Numbered from the stretch's first letter, positions 10,439 to 18,732 are shown. The stretch: 52,651 bases of DNA from Streptantibioticus ferralitis (GCF_029223525.1 NZ_JARHTQ010000042.1:1-52651); one strand, 5' to 3'. Notes: generated by a model not told the origin, from the letters alone. Program-made: numbers and translations.

Positions 10439-10555
10439 GATCTTGTGGTGAGACTTGTCCTACCAGAGGCTTCACGCCTGCCGACAGCGCGGCGCCGCTG
10501 GTCGGGGGCCAGCTGGATCGCACAGCTTCGCGGAGATCATTTCGCGGAGAAGACC

Positions 10556-10858
10556 TCAGTGAGCTGTTGTCAGGGACTCGGGCAGAAGGCTTGTTTCGGC
10601 GTTCCCAGTGTGGATGAGGTCGAGGATGGCCGCGGCCACATGGTCGGCGCTGTGGACGGGAGAGTCCGCGGCGGAGACGACCTGTCCGGCGCGCAGGGTC
10701 TGGTGGAATTCGGTCGCGGTGACGAAAGGCAGAATGGTCGAGACGGTGATGCCGTCGGCGGCCAGCTCACGGCGCGCGGTGGCGGAGAGCATGTTCAGGG
10801 CGGCCTTGCTGGCGGCGTACGCGCCGAGGCCGGGAAGGACCATCCGGGTGGTTGCCGA
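10556..10858 (-). pseudogene. C-terminal fragment of a short-chain dehydrogenase/reductase
   Basis: About 100 residues beginning MVLPGLGAYAASKAALNMLS, with the catalytic Y-x-x-x-K of the SDR family, followed by the usual GITVSTILPFVTATEF segment and a short tail. The NAD(P)-binding N-terminal half is absent. Directly upstream on the same strand is the N-terminal part of an unrelated hydrolase, so this looks like the right side of a deletion junction. Confidence 0.75.
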
Positions 10859-10859
10859 G

Positions 10860-11142
10860 CTGCCAGGCTGGCCGCCAGGCCCGCCGAAGCGCGCGCCGAG
10901 CCGACGACGAAGCCGCCGCCGTGGAAGTACAGGACGGTGCCGTTCGCCGTCCCTTCAGGGCCTGCGATCGCGAGGGCGGGGACCCCGCCCAGGGAGATCG
11001 GCTCGATGGTGACGTCGCCGGGGACCGGGTTCGCCGCGACCAGATCGCGGAACCGCTCGCGCTGCTCGGCGACCTCACCGCCGAGTTCGAGCGGGGCGTT
11101 GCGCAGGATCTGAGCAACCGTGTTGCGCTGCTGCTGAGTCAT
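10860..11142 (-). pseudogene. N-terminal fragment of an HSL-type alpha/beta hydrolase
   Basis: An ATG at 11142 with AGAAGG upstream opens MTQQQRNTVAQILRNAPLE and continues to TVLYFHGGGFVVGSARASAG. The HGGG oxyanion-hole motif is typical of the hormone-sensitive-lipase/acetyl hydrolase family. After about 95 residues the similarity ends and the SDR fragment begins in another frame. The catalytic Ser, Asp and His are therefore missing. The start site still faces the double-palindrome region shared with the MarR gene. Confidence 0.75.
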
Positions 11143-11227
11143 GATTGCTGCCTTCTGACACGGCCCCTGTGGGGACCGCTGAACGAAGAAAAACGCACGG
11201 GCACTCAGTTCTGGAGCGCCCAGGTGC

Positions 11228-11254
11228 ATTAGTGCTAATCTAATTAGGGCTAAT
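11228..11254. promoter_or_regulatory. Two palindromes ATTAGNNCTAAT in tandem, probable MarR operator
   Basis: ATTAGTGCTAAT at 11228-11239 and ATTAGGGCTAAT at 11243-11254 are perfect 5+5 palindromes with two-base centres, 15 bases apart. They sit in an AT-rich island between the divergent hydrolase remnant and the MarR gene, 22 bases before the MarR start. MarR-family repressors typically bind such sites in divergent promoters, so autoregulation is likely. Confidence 0.75.
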
Positions 11255-11276
11255 GAATATGGCAAGAGGAGGACGC

Positions 11277-11726
11277 ATGGACCTGCGGCAGATCTTCGAC
11301 GACCTGGTCCGGTTCGAGACCGAGCTGTGGGACGGGGTCGACGCCCGGCTGCGCCGCGACACCGACCTGCCCCTGGGCAGCTTCAACGTGATGCTCGTCG
11401 TCGAGCGCACCGCGAACTGCCGGGTCAACGACATCGCCGCCGCCCTGTCCATCACCATCGGCGGCGCGAGTCAGGCCGTGGACCGCCTGGAGAAGCGTGG
11501 CCTGTGCGCCCGTCAACCCAACCCCAGCGACCGCCGTTCCTCGATCGTCCAGCTCACCCCGGCCGGTCAGGAACTCACCGCCGCCGCGGGTCTGATCTTC
11601 GACGAGGAGATCGCAGCCCGACTCGCAGCCCCGCTCACCGGCGCCCAGCTGGCCCACCTCGCCACCGCGCTCACCGCCCTCCGCGCCGCGACACCCCACC
11701 CGATCGACCCCGCTGATGGATCCTGA
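11277..11726 (+). CDS. MarR-family transcriptional repressor
   Basis: 149 residues. The ATG at 11277 follows GAGGAGG; an in-frame ATG at 11253 would overlap the operator and is less likely. The protein has the MarR winged-helix core: CRVNDIAAALSITIGGASQA, VDRLEKRGLCARQPNPSDRR (recognition helix into the wing with the DRR signature) and a C-terminal dimerisation helix. It is followed 18 bases later by a quinone oxidoreductase gene, forming a likely two-gene operon. Such repressors are usually released by phenolic or quinone-type compounds; the ligand here is unknown. Confidence 0.9.
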   Translation: MDLRQIFDDLVRFETELWDGVDARLRRDTDLPLGSFNVMLVVERTANCRVNDIAAALSITIGGASQAVDRLEKRGLCARQPNPSDRRSSIVQLTPAGQELTAAAGLIFDEEIAARLAAPLTGAQLAHLATALTALRAATPHPIDPADGS

Positions 11727-11744
11727 CCACCCCAAGGAGTCGCC

Positions 11745-12683
11745 ATGCCCGCCCTCCCTACGCACGCCCGAGCCGTCCGCTTCGACCGCTACGGCGACCG
11801 CGACGTCCTGTACCTGGCCGACATCCCCATGCCCCACCCGGCCCCCGGTGAGGTTCTCGTCGAAGTTCGTGCGGCGGGCATCAACCCGGGCGAGACCCGT
11901 ATCCGCACTGGTGCGCTCCACGACCGCTTCCCCGCCACCTTCCCCTCCGGTCAGGGCAGCGACCTCGCCGGCGTCGTCGTCGGACTCGGCGACGGCGTCA
12001 CCGATTTCTCGCCCGGCGACGAGGTCCTCGGCTACTCGTGGCAGCGCTCCAGCCACGCCACCCACGCGGCCGTTCCGGCCGCCCAGCTCATCCGCAAGCC
12101 GGAGGCCCTCAGCTGGCCTGTCGCAGGCAGCCTCTACGTCGCCGCCTGCACGGCCTGGGCCGCCGTCCACGCCGTCGACCCCCGGCCGGGAGAGACCGTG
12201 GCCGTCTCCGCCGCCGCCGGTGGCGTCGGGAGCATCGTCGTCCAACTCCTCGGCCTGCGGGGCGCCCGCATCCTCGGCATCGCCTCGTCGGCCAATTCCG
12301 CCTGGCTGACCGCCAACGGGGCGGTTCCTGTCTCTTACGGCGAGGACCTGGCCGCCGGCCTCACCGCCGCCGCACCGGGCGGCATCGACGTCTTCATCGA
12401 CCTGTTCGGGCCCCAGTACGTGCAACTCGCCGTCGACCTGGGCATCCCGCCTGACCGCATCGAGACAATCATCTCCTTCGAGCTGGCCGCCCGGTACGGC
12501 ACCAAGCACGACGGCAGCGCCGTCGGCTCCAACCGCGAGGTCCTTACCGAGATGGCCGACCTCGCCGCCGGTGGCCGCATCGAGATCACCGTCGCCGCCG
12601 CCTACCCCCTCGACCACGTGCGCGACGCCTACGCCGAGCTCGAACAACGCCACACCCACGGCAAGATCGTCCTCGTCCCTTGA
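11745..12683 (+). CDS. Zinc-independent quinone oxidoreductase-like MDR protein
   Basis: 312 residues. The ATG at 11745 follows AAGGAG. It belongs to the medium-chain dehydrogenase/reductase superfamily: an N-terminal GroES-like domain with RAAGINPGETRIRTG and GSDLAGVVVGLGDGV, then an NAD(P)-binding Rossmann domain with AAAGGVGSIVVQLLG, and a C-terminal HGKIVL. It lacks the zinc-binding Cys/His set, as in NADPH:quinone reductases. It probably reduces quinones or enones using NADPH. It is cotranscribed with the MarR gene in front of it and ended by the hairpin at 12693-12721. Confidence 0.88.
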   Translation: MPALPTHARAVRFDRYGDRDVLYLADIPMPHPAPGEVLVEVRAAGINPGETRIRTGALHDRFPATFPSGQGSDLAGVVVGLGDGVTDFSPGDEVLGYSWQRSSHATHAAVPAAQLIRKPEALSWPVAGSLYVAACTAWAAVHAVDPRPGETVAVSAAAGGVGSIVVQLLGLRGARILGIASSANSAWLTANGAVPVSYGEDLAAGLTAAAPGGIDVFIDLFGPQYVQLAVDLGIPPDRIETIISFELAARYGTKHDGSAVGSNREVLTEMADLAAGGRIEITVAAAYPLDHVRDAYAELEQRHTHGKIVLVP

Positions 12684-12692
12684 ACAGCACGG

Positions 12693-12721
12693 CGGCCGGG
12701 ACACGGATGGTGTCCCGGCCG
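12693..12721 (+). terminator. Strong hairpin after the MarR/oxidoreductase operon
   Basis: CGGCCGGGACA and TGTCCCGGCCG form a perfect 11-bp stem around a seven-base loop, starting nine bases after the stop codon. There is no T-run, as is common in high-GC actinomycetes. Confidence 0.75.
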
Positions 12722-12825
12722 TCCCGTTCGTCGCGCGAGCGGTTCAGGAGGTGTCGGCGGCGCGCCCGGCGTCGACGGGGGCCTGTGGGGTTCCGGAACA
12801 CGGCCACCTACGCTGAGCTGCGCCT

Positions 12826-13295
12826 CTACGCCGCTGGCTCGTACTCGTTGATGAGGCCGCCGAGAACTGGGCGTCGCTCTATCCGCTTGTGGGAAGGATC
12901 GGCGATGAGGTGGTCGGGGCGTGGCGGGTGCAGACGTTGTCCGCGGTGGGGTCGGCGTCCGTTGCAGCGCTTGGCGTACTGGTCCAGGACGGTCCGTAGA
13001 TGCCGCTGACCGAAGATCAGCACCCGGCCGGTAGCCTCCGAGCGGACGGTGAGCACGAACCTCTCCGCGTACGCATTCGCTTGTGGGCCACGCGAAGGGA
13101 CCCTCACCACGGCGATCCCCGCGCCCGCCAGGACAGCGTCGAACATCGCGCTGAACCGGCCCGCCCGGCCTCGTACAAGAAATGTGAATTCGGTAGCGCG
13201 GTCGCCAAGGTCCATCAGGAGGTTGCGAATCTGCCGCGTGGGCCAGGGCCCGTCCGGATGGGAGGTCGTCCCGAGAATGTGTACCAAGCTGCCTG
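12826..13295 (-). mobile_element. rve-type integrase/transposase C-terminal remnant
   Basis: Minus-strand reading from about 13290 to the TAG at 12826 shows VHILGTTSHPDGPWPTRQIR, then a segment with RAGRFSAMFDAVLAGAGIAV, ANAYAERFVLTVRSEATGRV and a terminal RPVLGGLINEYEPAA. These are the last two thirds of the integrase-core transposases frequent in Streptomyces; the Glu in N-A-Y-A-E-R-F is the third catalytic residue. The N-terminus is missing and the frame runs straight into an IS256 remnant upstream, making a chimeric open frame. Confidence 0.8.
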
Positions 13296-13299
13296 AACC

Positions 13300-13710
13300 A
13301 ACGACATCAGCACAGGTCACAGCACGAACCGCATTTTCGAGCGGCACAGGCGTGAGCTTCGGGGCGTTCCACGAGGTGACCGCGTTCGGAGCGGGCTCCG
13401 ACGCGGACGAGGGCCACGAAGTACGGTGCGTTGACGGCCCGACACCCCTGCTGAACTGACTCGACGAGCTTGAAGACCATGGGAGCGCGCCGTCCGGGCT
13501 GCCGACGCCCTTGGTGACCTTCGTACGCAGGCGCACCGTGGCGAAGGTCGACTCGATGGGGTTCGTGGTCCGCGGGTGGATCCAGTGTTCGGCGGGGAAG
13601 TCGTAGAACGCCAGCGGCTCGTCCACATCGGTGATCTTTTGACCGCCTTGGGGGAGCTTGACGCCGTAGTGTCTTCGCGAACGCGGTGACCGCCTTCAGC
13701 GCGTTCGGGC
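13300..13710 (-). mobile_element. IS256-family transposase C-terminal remnant, frameshifted
   Basis: Three minus-strand frames in order give NALKAVTAF (about 13705), then YGVKLPQGGQKITDVDEPLA continuing into FYDFPAEHWIHPRTTNPIES and TFATVRLRTKVTKG (about 13670-13500), then MVFKLVESVQQGCRAVNAPY continuing to a TGA near 13317. Together they spell the C-terminal third of a Mutator/IS256 transposase with two frameshifts. It cannot be active. It abuts the rve integrase remnant. Confidence 0.8.
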
Positions 13711-13798
13711 TGCCCGCTCATGGAGTGTGTGGCCCGCGCCGAGTTGCCAAGAGCGCCTACGGCGGCGCTGCGCGCTGAGCTTCGCTCACCCAGGACAA

Positions 13799-13828
13799 CT
13801 CTCCCGGCTCCCGGTAGGCCGGGGAGAG
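13799..13828 (-). terminator. Hairpin downstream of the lipoprotein gene
   Basis: CTCTCCCGGC pairs with GCCGGGGAGAG (one bulged base) around a nine-base loop, 37 bases past the lipoprotein stop codon on the minus strand. Confidence 0.5.
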
Positions 13829-13864
13829 GTCCACGGGGCACGCATGGCATGGGGTGCCGGGGGC

Positions 13865-14500
13865 TTACGGGTGGTACTTCTCCTCGACCGTCTCGGCACC
13901 GCCGGACTGGGAGTTCATGGTGACGCGGACAGTCACGCTGTCGGTCTTCGCGGCCTTCTCCAGCTGGTCCACGGTGCACTTCGAGGTGCCGTAGCCGTCG
14001 TGGCCGATGGTCACGCGGCCGTCGGTGTCGGAGCAGATCGCGGCCGCGCCGAGGATCCGCGTGGCGTTGGAGACCAAGAATGCCTGGTCCATGCCGCCGC
14101 CCTGGGGCTTGACGATCAGCTTGCCGGGCGCGAGGTACTCCAGCGTGCCGACGATCGTGTGGTGGTCACCCGCGTTGGCGACGCCGCTCCCGCCGGAGGC
14201 GGACACCGGCGGGCAGTAGCCGGTCTGCTCGCCTATGGTGTTGATTTCGGCGTTGGACCTCCGGTCTCCCGCGTACTTGATCTGGTCGGTGCAGCTCACC
14301 CCAGGCTTCTTGGGGGTGCCCGACGGCTTGCCGTGGGCGGAGCCTTGGCTGCTGGGCTGTGCGGAACTCGTGGGGGCGGACGAACTGGTGGAGGTTCCGG
14401 CCGCGGAGGGCGCGTCGTTGGGTCCGCACGCGGTCAGTGCCAGCCCCGCTGCGACGAGCACGGCAGTCGACAGTCCCCAACGAGCAGTCTTGGTAGGCAT
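13865..14500 (-). CDS. Secreted lipoprotein of unknown function
   Basis: 211 residues. The ATG at 14500 follows AGAGGGA; longer upstream frames would disrupt the signal peptide. It starts MPTKTARWGLSTAVLVAAGL and has the lipobox L-T-A-C followed by GPNDAPSAAG, so it should be lipidated at the Cys after signal peptidase II cleavage. Next comes a 50-residue Ser/Thr/Pro/Gly linker, then a compact domain with three Cys (GVSCTD, GYCPP, ICSDT) and a fourth in TSKCTVDQ, probably two disulfides. Similar DUF4232-like or small lipoprotein domains are common in Streptomyces, but I cannot assign a family. It is flanked by IS remnants and a tRNA relic. Confidence 0.85.
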   Translation of the reverse strand: MPTKTARWGLSTAVLVAAGLALTACGPNDAPSAAGTSTSSSAPTSSAQPSSQGSAHGKPSGTPKKPGVSCTDQIKYAGDRRSNAEINTIGEQTGYCPPVSASGGSGVANAGDHHTIVGTLEYLAPGKLIVKPQGGGMDQAFLVSNATRILGAAAICSDTDGRVTIGHDGYGTSKCTVDQLEKAAKTDSVTVRVTMNSQSGGAETVEEKYHP

Positions 14501-14702
14501 GATGTCCCTCTTTCGCTTTCGACGGTGTCGCCCCGCATCCGGTGGCGATGAGTCCGGTCCCGCCCCCGGATGGACGCAATCACCAGGGGCTGCAACGACC
14601 TTGGCATGTACAACAGCCCACGTCAGCACCGGTTACAGCCCCGTGACGTAACGTCATACACGTCGCGACAATCGACACCGGAGCATTGCCAACACCTGCG
14701 TA

Positions 14703-14751
14703 TGCCGCTCTCCTGAAGCGGGGGTCGCAAGTTCGGATCCTGCTGGCGTGT
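14703..14751 (+). tRNA. 3' half of a tRNA-Arg(CCT)-like gene (relic or att site)
   Basis: The anticodon arm CCGCT-CTCCTGA-AGCGG (14705-14721) pairs perfectly, with CCT at the anticodon position. It is followed by a five-base variable region and a T arm GCAAG-TTCGGAT-CCTGC (14727-14743) with one mismatch, then a degraded acceptor strand. No matching D arm or 5' acceptor strand is visible upstream. It is either a pseudo-tRNA or the 3'-end copy left by an element that integrated into a tRNA gene. Confidence 0.5.
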
Positions 14752-14759
14752 ATCAACGG

Positions 14760-15116
14760 CGGCGCGATCATTACTCCAGTCACTTCCGCGAGTGCAGCCC
14801 GCCTGACGAGTTCGCAGGCGGGATGCTTCATCTTGTGGGCCGCTGTCCCGGTCGACTCCTCACAAAGCCTGGAAAGAGCAATAGTCAGGACTTGTGGACG
14901 AGGTGGGGCTCAGCGCGATCCCGGGACCGTGTGATGTTGGTCCGGCGATGCTGGGGCTCGGTGTATCCGGCTCAGCCCGGATACACCGGGCATCCCGTAA
15001 GTGCGATCCTCTGGTCCCCTCCTGGTCCCTCTCCAGACATCGTGTGCCTCAGGTACGCGCGACTAAAGTGGCCTATCCGCTAAATTCGCCTTGATAGATC
15101 GTCACCAGGAGGGCGC
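14760..15116. other. Non-coding stretch between the tRNA relic and a small hypothetical gene
   Basis: No gene supported. Its base composition is slightly less GC-rich than the neighbourhood. CGGTGTATCCGGC and GCCCGGATACACCG, around 14957-14990, form an imperfect inverted repeat (the cores GTATCCG and CGGATAC are complementary) that could be a terminator or an element end. Confidence 0.4.
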
Positions 15117-15578
15117 ATGCCGCACATCGTCGACTTCGGGAACGTGTCCACTGTCGGCTTGGAATCGTCCCCGGTCGCGGAGGCTCTCGCTGGACTACGC
15201 GCCAACGAGGCGCGCTATTACAAGAACAAGTACGATCACGTCTTCACCGTCAGCCCCGCAAGCGAGGCACCGGAAGCGCTCGACTGGCTGAACCGCATCC
15301 TTGCCCAAGAGCGCGACATCGTCATCTCCGCCCGTCCGCTCGAGGTGACTTCCTTCGAGGTGGACGGCTTTCGGATGGTTTACGTGTTCTACGAGTCCGG
15401 CCTGTCAATCAACGTGATGTACGGCATCGAGGCCGGGGAGAAGCGCGCAGTCGGGTTCAAGCTCTCAGAAGGCATGGAAATTCCCGAGGAACTGGCGTCA
15501 TTCAAGTTCGCACGCCAAAAGTCAAAGCTGGCTGGCGTGATCCGCGGCTCCTTCTTCGTGATCAAGGGCGAATACTGA
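15117..15578 (+). CDS. Hypothetical protein, 153 residues
   Basis: The ATG at 15117 has CAGGAGG seven bases upstream, a good start. The protein begins MPHIVDFGNVSTVGLESSPV and has a mixed helix/strand pattern with an aromatic strand FRMVYVFYESGLSINVMYGI and a basic end, FKFARQKSKLAGVIRGSFFV. There is no signal peptide or membrane segment. It has more Lys, Tyr and Asn than the neighbouring proteins, a sign of foreign origin. It lies alone between a tRNA 3' relic and IS debris, so it could be cargo of a lost integrative element. I do not recognise the family. Confidence 0.75.
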   Translation: MPHIVDFGNVSTVGLESSPVAEALAGLRANEARYYKNKYDHVFTVSPASEAPEALDWLNRILAQERDIVISARPLEVTSFEVDGFRMVYVFYESGLSINVMYGIEAGEKRAVGFKLSEGMEIPEELASFKFARQKSKLAGVIRGSFFVIKGEY

Positions 15579-15694
15579 GCCCGAACCAACCCGGTGGATT
15601 CAGGCTCAGTCCTGGACCGGTTCGACGCGAATGGGCTCAACTCCGCCCAGATAGAGCGTGCATCCTGCGTCTCCACTCGCTTCACCCTGTCCCT

Positions 15695-15965
15695 GTTCCC
15701 GGGATCCCGGAGGCCACGGCGCGGGTGGCCCGGGCGGCGTTCCCCAAGGGCTGCTTGGCGATGCGGTTCCTTGGCGAGCTGGGCGTGCTTTTCCAGGACG
15801 CAGACTTCGCGGCAGCGTTCCCCACGCGGGGCGGCCCGGGCTTGTCGCCGGGCATGCTCGCGCTGGTGTCGGTGATGCAGTTTTGCCGAGCGACTGACGG
15901 ACCGCCAGGCAGCGGATGGGCCGTCCATCGGGTCCCGTTCGTGCTGCAGCGTCGCTCAGCCACTG
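15695..15965 (+). mobile_element. IS1182-type transposase N-terminal remnant
   Basis: The frame reads EATARVARAAFPKGCLAMRF, then DADFAAAFPTRGGPGLSPGM and LALVSVMQF, the conserved start of IS1182-family transposases (about 550 residues when whole). After VMQF the frame shifts; ERLTDRQAADGP continues in the next frame, then similarity ends. Only about 75 residues survive. Confidence 0.75.
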
Positions 15966-16078
15966 CGTTCCCCCCGGTTTGCCTGTCATTCGCCCCCGAG
16001 GCTGGCTGCGTGAGCGTGTCGCATCAGCTGCCTCGACCAGGGCGATGGGCGGGCGCTGGCGGCTGATCCGGCCGGCCG

Positions 16079-16675
16079 TCAGCAGTCGCCGGCCTCAGCG
16101 GCGTTCCGCTCGCGGGTGACCGTCATGCGGGCCAACAGTATGGAGAGTGCTGTGATGGCGGCCCACAAAGGTCCCATGAGGATGTGTAGGAGCCCCAGCC
16201 AGGCGACCTCGCTCCAGCGATACAGTGCCACCTGCGCGGCCAGGCTCACGAGCGCGATCACTACCGTTGCTACCGCATAGAAGCGGTGCAGCACCCGGTG
16301 CGAGCGCCAGCCGGGTGGGCCGCCCACGACCCTGTTCGCGACCAGACCGGCCAGAGGGCGGTCGGCCGCGAGAGACAGCAGGCATGCCGCCATCGCCACG
16401 GCTGGAATCAGCATGGGGAGCAGGAAGAACCCCCGCGCCTGTCCTGTCCAGGCGGCCACGGCCGCGCACGCTGTCGCCAGCAGGGCTCCGATGACCGCGT
16501 GCCGGACCTGCCGCCGGGCGCGCAGCCGCCACGCGAGGACGAGCACGGCGGTCACCGTTGCGGCGGCAGATGCGGGCCGCAGACTGCTGATCCCGTCTGC
16601 GGCCAGGAACACCAGTGTGGGTGCCCCTGTCGCAGCCGCAGCAGTGGCCACAGACGTGGCGCGTGGTGTTGTCAT
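16079..16675 (-). CDS. DUF3159-like integral membrane protein
   Basis: 198 residues. The ATG at 16675 overlaps the TGA of the preceding gene in ATGA, so translation is probably coupled. There are five or six hydrophobic segments: around GAPTLVFLAADGI, AAATVTAVLVLAW, VIGALLATACAAVAAW, FFLLPMLIPAVAMAACLLSL, AVATVVIALVSLAAQVAL and LLHILMGPLWAAITALSILL. The pattern A-R-x-F-F-L-L-P followed by a basic R-P-L-A-G is reminiscent of DUF3159 membrane proteins of actinomycetes. Function unknown. It is the third gene of an operon with a DJ-1-type protein and a small beta protein. Confidence 0.75.
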   Translation of the reverse strand: MTTPRATSVATAAAATGAPTLVFLAADGISSLRPASAAATVTAVLVLAWRLRARRQVRHAVIGALLATACAAVAAWTGQARGFFLLPMLIPAVAMAACLLSLAADRPLAGLVANRVVGGPPGWRSHRVLHRFYAVATVVIALVSLAAQVALYRWSEVAWLGLLHILMGPLWAAITALSILLARMTVTRERNAAEAGDC

Positions 16676-17010
16676 CGCGCTGGCTCGGCGGTGTCGGCGA
16701 CATCGTGGGAGCGGCGTCGGCCGGTGACTTTTGAGGACGGGAGGCGACCGGCCTGGGAGGTACCGGTGAGCCTGTCGCCGTCGACGGTGACGGCGAAGGT
16801 CAGGTCGAGGCGCATCGGGCGGGTGATGGACTGCTTCCAGGTCAGCCGGTCGCCGTCGAGGGCGATGTCTTTCAGGGGCAGGTCCTCGCCCGCGCCGTGG
16901 GCGGTGCCGACCAGCAGCCCATCCTCCGTGCGCAGTTCGACGACGGGTCGCATCCGCCCGATGGGCGTGACGATGGTCAGGTCCCAAACACCTTCGATTT
17001 CAGTGGACAT
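16672..17010 (-). CDS. Small beta-rich protein, possible calycin-like fold
   Basis: 112 residues from the ATG at 17010, with AGGAA upstream; an in-frame upstream codon at 17037 is less likely. It begins MSTEIEGVWDLTIVTPIGRM and consists of alternating short strands and Gly/Asp turns (LLVGTAHGAGEDLPL, ITRPMRLDLTFAVTVDGDRL, TGTSQAGRLPSSKVTG), as in small lipocalin-like barrels. There is no catalytic motif. It lies 45 bases after the DJ-1 gene and overlaps the membrane protein gene by four bases, so the three are one operon. Confidence 0.75.
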   Translation of the reverse strand: MSTEIEGVWDLTIVTPIGRMRPVVELRTEDGLLVGTAHGAGEDLPLKDIALDGDRLTWKQSITRPMRLDLTFAVTVDGDRLTGTSQAGRLPSSKVTGRRRSHDVADTAEPAR

Positions 17011-17055
17011 GAAGTGGCGCTTCCTTGCTCGTAACATGCGGGCGGTGCGGGACGC

Positions 17056-17736
17056 TCAGACAGCGGCGGGCTCGGGCCCGTCAGACAGCCAGGTGGTGCC
17101 GCGGCGCTCATGGGCGAACAACTCCTCCACGGCGTGGGCGATCTGCGGACCCACTTCGCGCTCCAGCAGGTACAGGCCGAGGTCGAGGCCAGAGGTGACC
17201 CCGGCGGCGGTGATCAGGTCGCCGTCGTCGACGACGCGTGCGCGGACGGCGTGGACGCCGGTCGCGTCGAGCAGATCCAGGCCCAGGTGGTGGGTGGTGG
17301 CGTGGCGACCTTGGAGGAAGCCAGCCATGGCCAGGACGAGCGAGCCGCCGCAGACCGTCGCCACGGTGATCCGCGCGTCCTCCATGGCGGCCTTGAGCAG
17401 CACTGGCAGCTCGGTGTCCAGCGCGCGGGCCAGCCGGACCGGGATGGCGTCGTCCTGCGTACCTTCGTTTTCGAAGTCCGCGGTGTCGCCGGGGTCGCCG
17501 ACGCGCCCGGAGGCGCCGGGGACGAGGACGACGCCGGGACGACGGGGGTCGAGGGTGCCGGTGGCGCGCAGCGACAGGCCGCCGGTACCGCTGACGACCT
17601 CCCGCGGGCCCTCGGCGCTGACCAGCTCCACGCTGACAGCGCCCCCGGAGGCAGTGCCGCCGGCATGGAGGACCTCGAACGGCGCGATGGCGTCAAGCGG
17701 GTCGAACCCGTCGAACAACACGATCTGGACATGCAT
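17056..17736 (-). CDS. DJ-1/PfpI-family protein
   Basis: 226 residues. The ATG at 17736 has AAAGG eight bases upstream; an upstream in-frame ATG at 17751 adds five residues and is less likely. It begins MHVQIVLFDGFDPLDAIAPF; the acidic residue in this first segment and the nucleophile elbow ITVATVCGGSLVLAMAG with its Cys are the DJ-1/PfpI signature, and RHATTHH follows as in isonitrile-hydratase-like and AraC-associated members. The C-terminus contains ITAAGVTSGLDLGLYLLER. It is probably a cytosolic enzyme acting on a small reactive compound. First gene of the operon with the beta-barrel and DUF3159-like genes. Confidence 0.88.
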   Translation of the reverse strand: MHVQIVLFDGFDPLDAIAPFEVLHAGGTASGGAVSVELVSAEGPREVVSGTGGLSLRATGTLDPRRPGVVLVPGASGRVGDPGDTADFENEGTQDDAIPVRLARALDTELPVLLKAAMEDARITVATVCGGSLVLAMAGFLQGRHATTHHLGLDLLDATGVHAVRARVVDDGDLITAAGVTSGLDLGLYLLEREVGPQIAHAVEELFAHERRGTTWLSDGPEPAAV

Positions 17737-17879
17737 GTGAGTGCCTTTCATTGGACCGGGATCCGGCGGTCACCGACCTCGCCTCGATGCTAAGAGCCGA
17801 TGCGCACAGCGGAGATGGGCTCGAATGACACATTCCAACGGGATCTCGCCACGAGTCGTGTGCCGTCGTTCAGGGCCGC

Positions 17880-18405
17880 TCGTCGGCAGCGTCCGCCCTA
17901 CTCGCTCCGTCCCTTGTCCAGGGAGCGCGCCGCGGTAGCCATGCGGGGTGGTCCCGGTGCAGCGCCGCCAGATACAAGCGCAGATTGCTGTCGGCGACCC
18001 GGTACAGCGCGGGTTTGCCCGGTCGAATCGACAGCGGCTCGTCGGCAGCGAGAACCCGCTTCTCCTCCACCATGCGGCGCAGCAACGGCGACAGCGAGCC
18101 GGAAGGCAGCGAGCCCTGCCGACCCCCCGCGGTTGCGGCGATGTTGGCGTGGGTACGGTCCCCGCTTCCCACCGCTTCCAACACCCGGCGCGCCTGGTCG
18201 GGCGAGGAAAATTCGGCCAGCAGGGACGATTCGGGCACGCTGAACAGCGGCGAGGCGGGGTCGGCGCACTCCTCCTGGATGAAGGACAGGGCCGGAATGC
18301 CGTGCGGCCAACTGCGCAGGATGCCGGGCAGGCCTCCGGAGACCAGATGTGCGTCGATCGCATCGGCCCCATCGAGGCCGAGGGCGCCACCGGAAAATAC
18401 GATTC
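17880..18405 (-). pseudogene. C-terminal remnant of an ATPase of the DUF234/archaeal-ATPase-like type
   Basis: The open frame has DGADAIDAHLVSGGLPGILR, SFIQEECADPASPLFSVPES, GGRQGSLPSGSLSPLLRRMV and KPALYRVADSNLRLYLAAL. This matches the second half of AAA ATPases carrying a winged-helix and a DUF234 region (about 450-480 residues whole). The P-loop half is missing and the tail after LYLAALHR is replaced by unrelated sequence. No start codon with a ribosome binding site belongs to it. Confidence 0.7.
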
Positions 18406-18732
18406 GGTGCTGTGGCCTGCGACGATGTTGACCGGTCAGGCCGCGTGGCAGTACCCGTTCGTGAGGCCGCCCAGGACAGAAAATCGTCGTATCCGGCGGA
18501 CTTGGAGGTCGGTGACCGTTGCCGGAGTGGGCGGTTCGGCACTGTCTCGTATTTTCGAGCGGCACTGGGTGATCTGACGCAGCACCAGGGACGCGGAAGG
18601 ACGCGGGAGGTATAGCAGGCTGTACCCGGCACTGTCCTGCTGGCGTCATCGTGTGGGCACGGACTCCATTCCTACGCTGATGAGCACATCGCGAACGCGG
18701 TGTCACCGCCATCTCACCGAGGATCTCGCCCC
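18406..18732. other. Unassigned stretch between the ATPase relic and the serine hydrolase relic
   Basis: No family resemblance in any frame beyond short scraps, and no ribosome binding site. It probably holds the promoter of the serine hydrolase relic near 18650-18700 and a recombination junction near 18410. Confidence 0.4.

Noticed and set aside
14580-14831. 83-codon minus-strand frame containing SRIRTCDPRFRRA
   Set aside because: This is the translated complement of the tRNA-like segment, a common false gene.
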